DNA of 64,000 bases. Origin: Streptomyces sp. HSG2 (GTDB taxonomy: Bacteria; Actinomycetota; Actinomycetes; Streptomycetales; Streptomycetaceae). The position numbers and the translations under genes are program-made. Under the pieces are notes generated by a model. That model had not been told where the DNA came from, did no database searches, and saw nothing but the letters and a program-made list of their open reading frames with translations. Positions 42,475 through 51,802 of the stretch are shown piece after piece; the stretch's first letter is position 1; each line of letters starts with the position of its first letter. Where the stretch lies: contig NZ_CP066801.1 of NCBI RefSeq assembly GCF_016598575.1, positions 744,001 to 808,000 on the forward strand, in the 5' to 3' direction.

Positions 42475-43406
42475 CGACGACCCTCGGCACCGACGGGCCA
42501 CCGCACACCCCGCCCCCGCTCTCGCACCTGGACGCCCTGGAGTCGGAGGCGGTGCACGTCCTGCGCGAGGTGGCCGGGGAGTTCGAGCGCCCGGTGATCC
42601 TCTTCTCCGGCGGCAAGGACTCCATCGTCATGCTGCACCTCGCCCTCAAGGCCTTCGCCCCGGCGCCCGTCCCCTTCGCCCTGTTGCACGTGGACACCGG
42701 ACACAACTTCCCGGAGGTCCTGGCCCACCGCGACCGGACCGTCGCCCGACACGACCTGCGCCTGCACGTGGCCTCCGTCCAGGACTACCTCGACCGAGGA
42801 CTCCTCCACGAACGGCCCGACGGCACCCGCAACCCGCTCCAGACCCTCCCACTGACCGACGCGATCCGCGAGGGGCGCTTCGACGCGGTCTTCGGCGGCG
42901 GCCGGCGCGACGAGGAGAAGGCCCGTGCCAAGGAACGTGTGTTCTCGCTCCGCGACGAGTTCTCCCAGTGGGATCCGCGCCGCCAACGCCCGGAACTGTG
43001 GAACCTCTACAACGGCCGGCACCGCCCCGGTGAACACGTCCGCGTCTTCCCCCTGTCCAACTGGACCGAGTTGGACGTCTGGCAGTACATCGCCCGCGAG
43101 ACGATCGAACTGCCCTCTCTCTACTACGCGCACGAGCGGGAGGTCTTCGTCCGGGACGGGATGTGGCTCACCGCCGGTGACTGGGGCGGCCCCGCCGAAG
43201 ACGAGCCCGTCGTGAAACGGCGCGTGCGCTACCGCACCGTCGGCGACATGTCCTGCACCGGCGCCGTGGACTCGGACGCCGACACCATCGACAAGGTCAT
43301 CGACGAGATCGCCGCCTCCTCCCTGACGGAGCGCGGCGCGACCCGGGCCGACGACCGTCTCTCCGAGGCCTCGATGGAAGACCGCAAGCGCGAGGGGTAC
43401 TTCTGA
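42471..43406 (+). CDS. cysD: Sulfate adenylyltransferase small subunit
   Basis: CysD makes APS from ATP and sulfate together with CysN. The 311-residue protein has the PP-loop SGGKDSIVMLHLA, HVDTGHNFPEV, GGGRRDEEKARAKER and the C-terminal GDMSCTGAV...REGYF signature. GTG overlaps the cysC stop. It lies one base before cysN, so the two subunits are made in step. Confidence 0.95.
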   Translation: MTTTLGTDGPPHTPPPLSHLDALESEAVHVLREVAGEFERPVILFSGGKDSIVMLHLALKAFAPAPVPFALLHVDTGHNFPEVLAHRDRTVARHDLRLHVASVQDYLDRGLLHERPDGTRNPLQTLPLTDAIREGRFDAVFGGGRRDEEKARAKERVFSLRDEFSQWDPRRQRPELWNLYNGRHRPGEHVRVFPLSNWTELDVWQYIARETIELPSLYYAHEREVFVRDGMWLTAGDWGGPAEDEPVVKRRVRYRTVGDMSCTGAVDSDADTIDKVIDEIAASSLTERGATRADDRLSEASMEDRKREGYF

Positions 43407-43407
43407 C

Positions 43408-44862
43408 ATGAACCACACCACTCCGTCCACGCCCCGGTCCGCTCGAACGCCCGGCCTCTCGTCCGGCGCGACCGGCCCCGTGCCCACCCCCCGGACCTCC
43501 CCCGTCCCGGGAGCGTCGCCGAGGCCAGGCGACCCGCCGGAGCCGGAGGTCACGGCCGGGCCCTCACTGCTGCGGCTCGCCACCGCCGGGTCGGTGGACG
43601 ACGGCAAGTCGACCTTGGTCGGACGGCTCCTCCACGACTCGCGCTCGGTCCTGACCGACCAACTCCAGGCCGTCGAACGCGCCTCCAGCGCGCGCGGTCG
43701 CAGCGCGCCCGACCTCGCCCTGCTCACCGACGGCCTGCGCGCCGAGCGGGAGCAGGGGATCACCATCGACGTCGCCTACCGCTACTTCGCCACCCCCCGG
43801 CGCCGGTTCATCCTCGCCGACACCCCCGGCCACGTGCAGTACACCCGCAACATGGTCACCGGCGCCTCCACCGCCGAGCTCGCGGTGATCCTGGTCGACG
43901 CCCGCCACGGCGTCGTCGAGCAGACCCGGCGCCACGCCGCCATCGCCGCGCTCCTCCGTGTCCCCCACGTCACCCTGGCCGTCAACAAGATGGATCTCGT
44001 CGGCTTCGACGAGGACACCTTCACCCGCGTCTCCCGGGAGTTCACCACCTACGCGCGCGACCTCGGCGTCCCCGAGGTCACCGCGGTTCCCATCTCGGCC
44101 CTGCACGGCGACAACGTCGTCGCCCCCTCCTCTCACACGCCCTGGTACACCGGGCCCACCGTCCTGCACCACCTGGAGACCGTCCCCTCCGCCCACGACG
44201 CCGCCCTGCACCACGCGCGGCTCCCCGTCCAGTACGTCATCCGCCCGCAGACCGCGGAACACCCCGACTACCGCGGATACGCGGGCCGGATCACCTCGGG
44301 AACGCTCCGTGTCGGCGAGGCCGTCACCATCCTGCCCTCGGGTCGGACCAGCACCATCGGCGCCATCGACCTCCTGGGGCGGTCCGTCCCCGCCGCCCGG
44401 GCCCCGCAGTCCGTCACCGTCCTCCTCGAAGACGACCTCGACGTCTCCCGAGGCGACCTGATCGCCCCTCGGGGTAGCGCCCCCACCCCCACCCAGGACA
44501 TCGAGGCCACCGCCTGCCACCTGACCGACCGTCCCCTGACGGCCGGCCACCGCGTGCTCCTCAAGCACGGCACCCGCACCGTGAAGGCGATCGTCAAGGA
44601 CATCTCCTCCCGTCTCACCCTCCACGACCTCTCCCTCCACCCCCGACCCGGACAGCTCACCACCAACGACATCGGCGACATCACCCTGCGCGCCGCGGAG
44701 CCCCTTCCCCTCGACCCCTACAGCCACTCCCGACACACCGGATCCTTCATCCTCATCGACCCACACGACGGCACCACGCTCACCGCCTGCATGGCCGGTC
44801 CGCCCTTCGCCCGGGGCGGGAGCGCCACCGACACCGCGGACGACGGTTCCTGGGACTTCTGA
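43408..44862 (+). CDS. cysN: Sulfate adenylyltransferase large subunit (GTPase)
   Basis: CysN is the GTPase that drives sulfate activation by CysD. The 484-residue protein has a Pro/Ser-rich N-terminal extension of about 50 residues, then G1 GSVDDGKST, G3 DTPGHVQYTRNM and G4 NKMD, followed by EF-Tu-like beta domains. The ATG starts one base after the cysD stop. Its ending shows no fused CysC domain, consistent with the separate cysC gene. Confidence 0.94.
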   Translation: MNHTTPSTPRSARTPGLSSGATGPVPTPRTSPVPGASPRPGDPPEPEVTAGPSLLRLATAGSVDDGKSTLVGRLLHDSRSVLTDQLQAVERASSARGRSAPDLALLTDGLRAEREQGITIDVAYRYFATPRRRFILADTPGHVQYTRNMVTGASTAELAVILVDARHGVVEQTRRHAAIAALLRVPHVTLAVNKMDLVGFDEDTFTRVSREFTTYARDLGVPEVTAVPISALHGDNVVAPSSHTPWYTGPTVLHHLETVPSAHDAALHHARLPVQYVIRPQTAEHPDYRGYAGRITSGTLRVGEAVTILPSGRTSTIGAIDLLGRSVPAARAPQSVTVLLEDDLDVSRGDLIAPRGSAPTPTQDIEATACHLTDRPLTAGHRVLLKHGTRTVKAIVKDISSRLTLHDLSLHPRPGQLTTNDIGDITLRAAEPLPLDPYSHSRHTGSFILIDPHDGTTLTACMAGPPFARGGSATDTADDGSWDF

Positions 44863-44992
44863 CCCACGCCCCCCACGCCGCCCCGACCCACCCCCGCCCT
44901 CCTCGCCCGCTCCGCGCCCCCGGCCGAACACCACCCCCGCGCTCACCCCCGACCGAGCCTCCACCGCCGGGCCAACGAGAGGAACTCCTCCC

Positions 44993-46096
44993 GTGCCTGC
45001 CACCACCACCGCACTCCGCCGGGCCACCGCCCTGCTCACCGTCCTGCTGATGGCCCTGGCCGGTTGCGGATACGGCTCTCTCGCCCCGGACGACACCGGC
45101 CCCAGCGTGCCACCGGGCACGCCCAAGACCGACGGCCTCGACTCGGTCCGCATCGGCTACCTTCCCAACATCACCCACGCCACCGCCCTGGTCGGCCACG
45201 AACAGGGCCTCTTCCAGAAGGAGCTGGGCGGCACCCGTGCCGTCTACGCCGTCCTCAACGCCGGCCCTTCCGTCATCGAGGCGCTCAATTCCGGTTCCCT
45301 GGACATCGCCTGGATCGGACCCTCGCCCGCTGTCAACGGCTACCTCCGCTCCGAGGGGCACGCCCTTCGGATCGTGAGCGGCTCCGCCTCGGGCGGGGTC
45401 CGGTTCGTCGTCCGTCCCGACGCGATCACCACCGCCGCCGACGTGGCGGGCAAGCGCGTCGCCACCCCTCAACTCGGCAACACCCAGGACGTCGCCTTTC
45501 TCACCTGGGCCTCGGAACAGGGGTGGACCGTCGACCCCCTCACCGGCGAAGGCGACGTCACGGTGGTCCGCAGCGACAACAAGGTCATCCCCGACGCGTT
45601 CGCCAACGGGTCCCTCGACGGTGCCTGGGTCCCCGAGCCCACCGCCTCACGCCTGGTGGCCGAGGGAGGTCGGACGCTCCTCGACGAGACCTCGCTCTGG
45701 CCCGACGGCGGCTTCGTCACCACCAACGTGATCGTCCGCCAGGACTTCCTCCGCGACCACCCCGCCGCCGTGGAGGCAGTGCTCCGCGCCTCGGTCACCA
45801 CCAACGCGTGGATCGACGCCCACCCGGACGAGGCCAAGGCCGCCGCCGACCGACAGATCGCCCACGACACGGGGCGCCCCCTCCCCACCCACATCCTCGA
45901 CCCCGCCTGGGAGTCCGTCCGCGTCACCGACGACCCCCTGGCGACCACCCTGGCCACCCAGGCCGAACACGCCGCCGCCACGGGGCTGCTCCCCCGCGCG
46001 GACCTCCGGGGCGTCTACGACCTCACCCTGCTCAACCGGATCCGCGCCGACCAGGGCAAGCCGACCTTCGACGACGCCGGACTCGGTGTCTCGTGA
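44993..46096 (+). CDS. ABC transporter substrate-binding lipoprotein, sulfonate/nitrate/taurine type
   Basis: This 367-residue lipoprotein has a signal peptide with lipobox LAGC (Cys near residue 23) and an SsuA/NMT1-like fold (VRIGYLPNITHATALVGHEQGLF, SLDIAWIGPSPAVNGYLRSEG). It delivers an anion, most likely a sulfonate or sulfate ester, to the permease encoded downstream; the sulfur-gene context supports that over nitrate. GTG with AGAGGAA. First gene of a three-gene transporter set; a 130-base gap separates it from cysN. Confidence 0.85.
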   Translation: MPATTTALRRATALLTVLLMALAGCGYGSLAPDDTGPSVPPGTPKTDGLDSVRIGYLPNITHATALVGHEQGLFQKELGGTRAVYAVLNAGPSVIEALNSGSLDIAWIGPSPAVNGYLRSEGHALRIVSGSASGGVRFVVRPDAITTAADVAGKRVATPQLGNTQDVAFLTWASEQGWTVDPLTGEGDVTVVRSDNKVIPDAFANGSLDGAWVPEPTASRLVAEGGRTLLDETSLWPDGGFVTTNVIVRQDFLRDHPAAVEAVLRASVTTNAWIDAHPDEAKAAADRQIAHDTGRPLPTHILDPAWESVRVTDDPLATTLATQAEHAAATGLLPRADLRGVYDLTLLNRIRADQGKPTFDDAGLGVS

Positions 46097-46125
46097 CCCC
46101 GCCACGCCGGCCCCAGGAGTTGACC

Positions 46126-46923
46126 ATGGCCACGACCCTCGCCGAACCCACCACCGACGCCCCGGGGGCCTCCACGACACCACCGGCGGCCCGGATCGCC
46201 CGCGTCTCCAAGACCTTCGCCGGCCCCACGGGACCCCAAGCCGTGCTCGACGACATCGACCTGACCATCGAACGCGGCGAGTTCGTCACGATCCTCGGAG
46301 CCTCCGGCTGCGGCAAGTCCACCCTCCTCAACCTCGTCGCCGGACTCGACCAGCCCACCACCGGCACCGTCCACACCCCCCGGCGCCCCGCGCTCATGTT
46401 CCAGGAACACGCCCTCTTCCCCTGGCTCACCGCCGGAAAGAACATCGAACTCGCGCTGCGCCTCCGAGGAGTCCCCCGCGCCGAACGACGCCACCAGGCC
46501 GACGACCTCCTCCGACTGGTGCGCCTCGAAGGCGCCCACCGCAAGCGCCTCCACCAACTCAGCGGCGGCATGCGCCAACGCGTCGCCATGGCCCGCGCGC
46601 TGGCACAGCGCAGCGAGCTGCTCCTGATGGACGAGCCCTTCGCCGCGCTCGACGCCATCACCCGCGACATCCTCCACGACGAACTGACCCGCATCCACCA
46701 GAAGACCGGACTCACCACACTCTTCGTCACCCACAACGTACGCGAGGCCGTCCGCCTGTCCCACCGCGTCGTCCTGCTGTCCTCCCGCCCGGGACGCGTG
46801 ATCCGGGAATGGCACATCGACATCCCGCACCCTCGGCGCATCGAGGACCCGGCCGTCGCGGAGCTCTCCCTCCACATCACCGAAGAACTACGCAAGGAAA
46901 TCCGACGCCATGGCCGGTCCTGA
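46126..46923 (+). CDS. ABC transporter ATP-binding protein, sulfonate/nitrate type
   Basis: This 265-residue ATPase has Walker A GASGCGKST, Q-loop, signature LSGGMRQR, Walker B LLLMDEP and the H-loop (FVTHNVREAV), in the SsuB/TauB/NrtD subgroup. It energises uptake of the anion bound by the upstream lipoprotein. ATG with CAGGAG; the 3' end overlaps the permease gene by 14 bases. Confidence 0.9.
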   Translation: MATTLAEPTTDAPGASTTPPAARIARVSKTFAGPTGPQAVLDDIDLTIERGEFVTILGASGCGKSTLLNLVAGLDQPTTGTVHTPRRPALMFQEHALFPWLTAGKNIELALRLRGVPRAERRHQADDLLRLVRLEGAHRKRLHQLSGGMRQRVAMARALAQRSELLLMDEPFAALDAITRDILHDELTRIHQKTGLTTLFVTHNVREAVRLSHRVVLLSSRPGRVIREWHIDIPHPRRIEDPAVAELSLHITEELRKEIRRHGRS

Positions 46924-47800
46924 CACCACCGCCGACCGCACCGGCCACGCTCACGACCTCCACGCCGGACTCGACGCCCTCGACACCACGCCCACCCACC
47001 GCACCCCCCTGCGCACCACCCTCACGCGCAAGGTCCTCCCGCCCCTGGTCGCCCTCGTCCTCCTGCTCACGGCCTGGCAGGCCCTGGTCTCCCTGCGCGT
47101 CGTCGACGACCCGAGCCGACTGCCCGCCCCCTCCGCCGTCGCCGACGCGCTGACCCGGTCCTGGCTCGAAGGACGCCTCCTCGACTACATCTGGACCAGC
47201 CTGTCCCGCGGCCTCCTCGGTTTCGCCCTCGCCCTCCTGATCGCCACCCCCCTCGGCCTCCTCCTCGCCCACGTCCCCCTGCTCCGCTCCGCCCTCCAGC
47301 CCCTGCTCACCGGGCTCCAGTCCCTGCCCTCCGTCGCCTGGGTGCCACCCGCCGTCATCTGGCTCGGCCTGAACGACCGGATGATGTTCGCCGTCATCCT
47401 CCTCGGCGCCGTCCCCTCCATCGCCAACGGGCTCGTCTCCGGCATCGACCACGTCCCGCCCCAACTGCACCGCGCCGGACGCACCCTGGGCGCCGGACGC
47501 CTCCAGACCATCCGACACGTCACCCTCCCCGCCGCCCTCCCCGGCTACATCGCCGGACTCAAGCAGGGATGGGCCTTCTCCTGGCGTTCCCTCATGGCCG
47601 CCGAGATCATCGCGTCCTTCCCGGACCTGGGCACCGGTCTCGGCCAGCTCCTGGAGAACGGCCGCACCGCGGGCGACATGGCCATGGTCTTCGAGGCCAT
47701 CCTCCTCATCCTGGCCGTGGGCATCACCATCGACCTGCTCGTCTTCGGCCCCCTGGAACGCCACGTCCTCCGCACCCGCGGCCTTCACACCGGGAACTGA
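46910..47800 (+). CDS. ABC transporter permease, sulfonate/nitrate type
   Basis: This 296-residue membrane protein has about six helices and the binding-protein-dependent permease EAA-like loop (AGRTLGAGRLQTIRHVTLPAALPGYIAGL). It belongs to the SsuC/TauC group and forms the channel for the transporter above. ATG overlaps the ATPase gene. The next gene starts five bases after its stop, so the transporter and chelatase share a transcript. Confidence 0.9.
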   Translation: MAGPDTTADRTGHAHDLHAGLDALDTTPTHRTPLRTTLTRKVLPPLVALVLLLTAWQALVSLRVVDDPSRLPAPSAVADALTRSWLEGRLLDYIWTSLSRGLLGFALALLIATPLGLLLAHVPLLRSALQPLLTGLQSLPSVAWVPPAVIWLGLNDRMMFAVILLGAVPSIANGLVSGIDHVPPQLHRAGRTLGAGRLQTIRHVTLPAALPGYIAGLKQGWAFSWRSLMAAEIIASFPDLGTGLGQLLENGRTAGDMAMVFEAILLILAVGITIDLLVFGPLERHVLRTRGLHTGN

Positions 47801-47804
47801 GACC

Positions 47805-48542
47805 ATGCCGAACCCCACACTGCTCGTCATAGCCCACGGAAGCCGCGACCCCCGGCACGCCGCCACCGTGCACGCCCTCGTGCGGGAGGTACGGCGGCGA
47901 CGTCCGGACCTCCGGGTGGCGACCGGCTTCCTCGACTTCAACCTGCCCTCCGTGCCGGCGGTGTTGGAGTCCCTGGCCGCCGATGGAGTGCGCGACGTCG
48001 TGGCCCAGCCGCTGCTGCTGTCACGGGCCTTCCACGCCAAGGCGGACATCCCCGCGGTCCTGTCCCGGGCGCCCTCCCGACTCCGCGTCCGCCAGGCCGA
48101 CGTGCTGGGCCCCTCCCCGCTGCTGTCCGCGGCGCTGCGACGACGCCTGTACGAGGCGGGTCTCACCCCCGCCGACAAGCCCACGACCGGGGTCGTCCTG
48201 GCCTCGGCGGGCTCCACCGACCCGGAGGCGATCGCGGTGATCGCAGACATCGCGCGGGAGTGGCGGCACACCGGTTGGTGCGCCGTGCGACCCGCGTTCG
48301 CCTCCGCCCGCACACCTCGCACGGAAGACGCGGTACGAGAACTGCGGGAACTGGGCTGCCGGCGGGTGGCCGTCGCCCGGTACGTCCTGGCCCCCGGCTT
48401 CCTGCCGGACCGCATCGCCCGGGGCTCGGCCGAGGCCGACGTCCTGGCGGACGTGCTGGGCCCCGCCCCCGAGGTGGCCCGACTCCTGTCGGAACGCTAC
48501 GAGACGGCCCGACGACCGGTGAGCGCGGCGCTGGGGGCATGA
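47805..48542 (+). CDS. Sirohydrochlorin chelatase (CbiX/SirB type)
   Basis: The protein inserts iron into sirohydrochlorin to make siroheme, the cofactor of CysI. At 245 residues it contains two CbiX-like halves, with AHGSRDPRHA carrying the first metal-binding His and PLLLSRAFHAKADIP the second. Cobalt insertion for B12 is possible in this family, but the sulfur operon makes siroheme the better guess. Last gene of the run; transposase debris begins about 90 bases later. Confidence 0.85.
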   Translation: MPNPTLLVIAHGSRDPRHAATVHALVREVRRRRPDLRVATGFLDFNLPSVPAVLESLAADGVRDVVAQPLLLSRAFHAKADIPAVLSRAPSRLRVRQADVLGPSPLLSAALRRRLYEAGLTPADKPTTGVVLASAGSTDPEAIAVIADIAREWRHTGWCAVRPAFASARTPRTEDAVRELRELGCRRVAVARYVLAPGFLPDRIARGSAEADVLADVLGPAPEVARLLSERYETARRPVSAALGA

Positions 48543-48634
48543 GCCCGCCCGCGAGATGTGCCGGCGCGAAGGCGGTGACGCCGTGGAGACCGGCTGCCGA
48601 CGTCCGGGACCTGTCACAGCCTCGGCACTGGTGA

Positions 48635-49461
48635 GCTCGCTTATTCGACTGTCGCCGGTTCCTCTGGGGGTTCGTCCTGCCGATCACGACCGTCGAGCAC
48701 CTCGCCAAGCTGCTGCGTGGACACCGCGAGCACCTCGGGACCCGCAAGGGCACCCGCGCGCTGGGCGTCTTCCGGCAGGCAGTGCTCGTGCTGCGCTGGT
48801 TCGTCGACGGTACCCGGCTGGTCCGGCTCGCCCGGGACAACGGCATCTCGGTACCGACCGCCTATCTCTACCCGCACGAAGGACCGACGGTGCTCGCCGA
48901 CCACGCGCCCGATCCGTCCACCGCGCTGTGGCGGCGGCCTGGTACACCCACCTCAACCCGGACGGCACGGTCATCCGCACCGACCGCGTGGCCGCCGCCG
49001 GCCCCAACGGCGCGGACCTGTGGTGGTTCGGCAATCACAAGCACCACGGTGGAAACGTACAGGTCATCGCCGCCCCGGACGGCCGGCCCCTGTGGGTTTC
49101 CCCGGTCCGCCCGGGCCGCGAGCACGACATCACCCGCGCACGGGCCCACGGCCTGGTCGATGCCCTGAACCGGCTCGCCGCCACCCTGGGCATCCCCACC
49201 CTGACCGACCTTGGCTACGAGAACGCCGGGCCCGGCTTCCGTCACCCGGTCAAGAAGCCCAAGGGCCGTGAACTCCGCGAGCCCGAGCAGGCGTTCAACT
49301 CCGTGATCCGGGACGTCCACGCCGTCGCCGAACGCGCCAACGCCCTGCTCAAGGTCACTTTCACAGCCCTGCGCAGGGTCAGCCTCGACCCCGCGGCCAT
49401 CACCCGGATCGCCCGAGCCGCCCTCGTCCGGCTCCAGGTCGAGCGCGGCCGCACAGCCTGA
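48635..49461 (+). pseudogene. Broken IS5-like (DDE_Tnp_4) transposase
   Basis: The N-terminal part (FDCRRFLWGFVLPITTVEHLAKLL, then DGTRLVRLARDNGISVPTAYLYPHE) is in one frame up to about 48935. The catalytic part (THLNPDGTVIRTDRV, RPGREHDITRARAHGL, LGYENAGPGF, ERANALLK) is in another frame. About 20 residues are also missing at the join. This pattern is of an IS5-group transposase inactivated by a frameshift and a small deletion. I could not find clear inverted ends. Confidence 0.7.
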
Positions 49462-49620
49462 ACGACGATCACAAACCATCACGAGGCGTTACCGAGAAGA
49501 GTTCACTGCCGACGGGTCGTAGGTGCGCGTTGGTGCGGGTGGTAAATGGGTGTCCTGGGTCGGCGCGGTGCAACGATCATGGACCGGACACGGACCGCAA
49601 CCGAGGAGGAACCGCCCCCC

Positions 49621-50271
49621 ATGCCTGTGCCCGCCGACCCGACAATCCTCCATCCGATGCCCGAGCAGCCGAGGGTCGTGCTACTCAGACCGCTGCTGAA
49701 GTCCCCGCTGATCGAGGTCGGGGAGTACTCCTATTACGACGACCCGGACGACCCGACCGCGTTCGAGACACGCAACGTGCTGTACCACTACGGACCGGAG
49801 AAACTGATCATCGGTAAGTTCTGCGCGCTGGGTACGGGGACGCGGTTCATCATGAACGGTGCCAATCACCGTATGGACGGCCCCTCGACCTTCCCCTTCC
49901 CCACCATGGGCGGCTCGTGGTCGGAACACTTCGATCTGCTCACCGGCCTGCCCGGCCGAGGGGACACCGTCGTCGGCAACGACGTCTGGTTCGGCCACGG
50001 CACGATGGTGATGCCCGGTGTGCGGATCGGACACGGCGCGATTATCGGCACCGGCGCCGTGGTCACCACGGATGTACCCGACTACGGGATCGTCGGCGGT
50101 AACCCGGCACGGCTCATCCGTACCCGGTACAGCGAAGAGGACGTCGCTCGGCTGCTTGCCGTGGCCTGGTGGGACTGGCCCGCGGAGCACCTCACCGACC
50201 ACGTGCGGACGATCATGTCGGGCAGCATCGCCGATCTGGAGGCCGCCGCCCCGGACACCCCGGATACGTGA
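49621..50271 (+). CDS. Vat-family streptogramin A-type O-acetyltransferase (hexapeptide-repeat)
   Basis: This 216-residue left-handed beta-helix acetyltransferase matches the Vat/CatB xenobiotic acetyltransferase group strongly: VGEYSYYDD, VLYHYGPEKLIIGKFC, FIMNGANHRMDG, GNDVWFGHGTMVMPGVRIGHGAIIGTGAVVTTDVPDYGIVGGNPARLIR. The catalytic His is in ANHRMDG. Family members inactivate group A streptogramins or related compounds using acetyl-CoA; the real substrate here is not proven. ATG with GAGGAGGA; an earlier ATG at 49580 is possible. It lies between transposase debris and the mgt gene. Confidence 0.8.
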   Translation: MPVPADPTILHPMPEQPRVVLLRPLLKSPLIEVGEYSYYDDPDDPTAFETRNVLYHYGPEKLIIGKFCALGTGTRFIMNGANHRMDGPSTFPFPTMGGSWSEHFDLLTGLPGRGDTVVGNDVWFGHGTMVMPGVRIGHGAIIGTGAVVTTDVPDYGIVGGNPARLIRTRYSEEDVARLLAVAWWDWPAEHLTDHVRTIMSGSIADLEAAAPDTPDT

Positions 50272-50383
50272 CGCTTCTGCGGGGGCTCCCCGCTGGCTCA
50301 TCGACACCCGCCGGGAGCTTCCAGACGGCGGTCGACGGCAATTGAGGTGCCCTGAACCCAAGGGAGGGGTTAGGGTCGCGGGC

Positions 50384-50413
50384 ATGTTCTTCCTCCTTCA
50401 GATCTACGGCTGA
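50384..50413 (+). CDS. Nine-codon leader peptide of the macrolide glycosyltransferase gene
   Basis: ATG TTC TTC CTC CTT CAG ATC TAC GGC TGA encodes MFFLLQIYG. A TAGGGT -10-like hexamer (50371-50376) lies seven bases before the ATG, so the transcript may start at the ATG itself and be leaderless; alternatively GGGAGGGG serves as a distant ribosome binding site. The last five codons form one arm of the long inverted repeat next to the glycosyltransferase start. The arrangement is that of inducible macrolide-resistance leaders. Confidence 0.75.
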   Translation: MFFLLQIYG

Positions 50414-50541
50414 CACGGGCGGGCAGCGCCCCGTCTCCCTCCGCATCCCCTATGCGTTCCTACTCCGAGGTCTCTCGGAGTAGACCGGCGCACGGGCTTG
50501 CCGTGTCCCTTTCGCCGTAGATCTGAAGTGAGTGATCATCC
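50396..50541 (+). promoter_or_regulatory. Attenuator before the macrolide glycosyltransferase
   Basis: Arm A CTTCAGATCTACGG (50396-50409), inside the leader peptide, is perfectly complementary to arm A' CCGTAGATCTGAAG (50515-50528). Between them is a perfect 10-bp hairpin, CTACTCCGAG (50460-50469) and CTCGGAGTAG (50474-50483), with a GTCT loop. A' overlaps the likely ribosome binding region (GAAGTGAG) of the glycosyltransferase ATG at 50542. A ribosome stalled on the leader would cover A and free A', allowing expression. The structure is seen directly; the mechanism is inferred from known erm-type and mgt attenuators. Confidence 0.8.
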
Positions 50542-51726
50542 ATGTCTTCCGTGTCCCGTCGCCGTGCCCACATCGCGATGGTCGGCATCCCCGCCGTCAG
50601 CCACGTCCTGCCCAGCCTTGAGATCATCCGCGAGCTGGTGGCCCGCGGCCACCACGTGACCTACGCCAACGACCCGGCGGTTGCCGACCTGATCACGGCC
50701 ACCGGCGCCGAGCTGGTCACCTGCACCTCCGTACTACCGGTCGCCGACAACAACTGGCCCGACGACCCCATCGCCGCGATGGGCCTCTTCCTCGACAACG
50801 CCGTCCAGGCACTGCCCCAGTTGCGCGCCGCCTACCACCGCGACCCGGCGGACCTGTACCTGTACGACATCGGCGCGTACGCCGCGCGCACCCTCGCCGA
50901 GACGCAGGACCGGCCCCTCATGCAGCTGTCCCCGACTTTCGTGGCCTGGGACGGCTATGACCGGGACGTCGCGGCCCACCTGTGGCAACTGCCGGGTGCC
51001 GACTCCTACCGAGCGAAGTTCGCACGGTGGCTCGCCGACTGCGGGGCGTCCACCACCGACGTGGACGCCTTCTCCGGCCGACCATCGCGGGCCCTCGCCC
51101 TGATCACCCGGGCGATGCAGCCGCGGGCCGACCGGGTCGACACCGACACGGTCACCTTCGTCGGGCCTTGCTTCGACGCGACGGCGGGCGCTGACGGTTG
51201 GACCCGTCCGGCGGATGCGGAGAACGTGTTGCTGATCTCCCTGGGCTCGGCGTACACCCGTCAACCGGAGTTCTACCGCCAGTGCCTGGCGGCCTACGGC
51301 GATCTGCCCGGCTGGCACGTCGTCGTCCAGATCGGCCAGTACACCGACTCGCGAGAGCTCGGCGCCGTCCCGCCCAACGTCGAGGTGCACTCCTGGGTCC
51401 CGCAGCGGGCGATCCTGGAGCAGGCGGATGCCTTCGTCACCCACGCCGGTATGGGCAGCTGCGGAGAAGGACTGCTGGCCGGGGTCCCGATGATCGCCGT
51501 GCCGCAGGCCGCCGAACAGTTCATGAACGCCGACCGACTCGTGGAACTGGGCGTGGCCCGTCGCATCGACACCGCGGAAGCCACCGCCGAGACCCTGCGG
51601 TCGGCGCTGAACGACCTGGTCACCGACGTGGAGGTCGCCCGCCGCTCGGCACTCTTGCGCGCCGGGGCGCGGGCCGAGGGCGGTACCCCGCACGCCGTCG
51701 ACCTCATCGAGAACATGCTGGCCTGA
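50542..51726 (+). CDS. mgt: Macrolide-inactivating UDP-glycosyltransferase (Mgt/OleD type)
   Basis: This 394-residue GT1-family glycosyltransferase transfers a sugar from UDP-glucose to a macrolide hydroxyl, inactivating the drug. It begins HIAMVGIPAVSHVLPSLEIIRELVARGHHVTYAND and has the MGT C-terminal nucleotide-sugar site (VEVHSWVPQRAILEQADAFVTHAGMGSCGEGLLAGVPMIAVPQAAEQFMNADRL), typical of Mgt and OleD. The symbol is by family resemblance. Expression is probably drug-inducible through the leader and attenuator upstream. Together with the Vat-like gene and flanking IS remnants it looks acquired. Confidence 0.85.
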   Translation: MSSVSRRRAHIAMVGIPAVSHVLPSLEIIRELVARGHHVTYANDPAVADLITATGAELVTCTSVLPVADNNWPDDPIAAMGLFLDNAVQALPQLRAAYHRDPADLYLYDIGAYAARTLAETQDRPLMQLSPTFVAWDGYDRDVAAHLWQLPGADSYRAKFARWLADCGASTTDVDAFSGRPSRALALITRAMQPRADRVDTDTVTFVGPCFDATAGADGWTRPADAENVLLISLGSAYTRQPEFYRQCLAAYGDLPGWHVVVQIGQYTDSRELGAVPPNVEVHSWVPQRAILEQADAFVTHAGMGSCGEGLLAGVPMIAVPQAAEQFMNADRLVELGVARRIDTAEATAETLRSALNDLVTDVEVARRSALLRAGARAEGGTPHAVDLIENMLA

Positions 51727-51802
51727 CCCTTGCCCGTCACAGCCGGGGCTGGTCATCTGCGTGACCTGCTGACGGACAGCGGCGACCTGCCGCGCGTCGA
51801 CC

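Noticed and set aside
44863..44992. A possible small gene or leader peptide before the sulfonate-type transporter
   Set aside because: The 130-base gap is Pro/Ala-biased with no short ORF having a good ribosome binding site.
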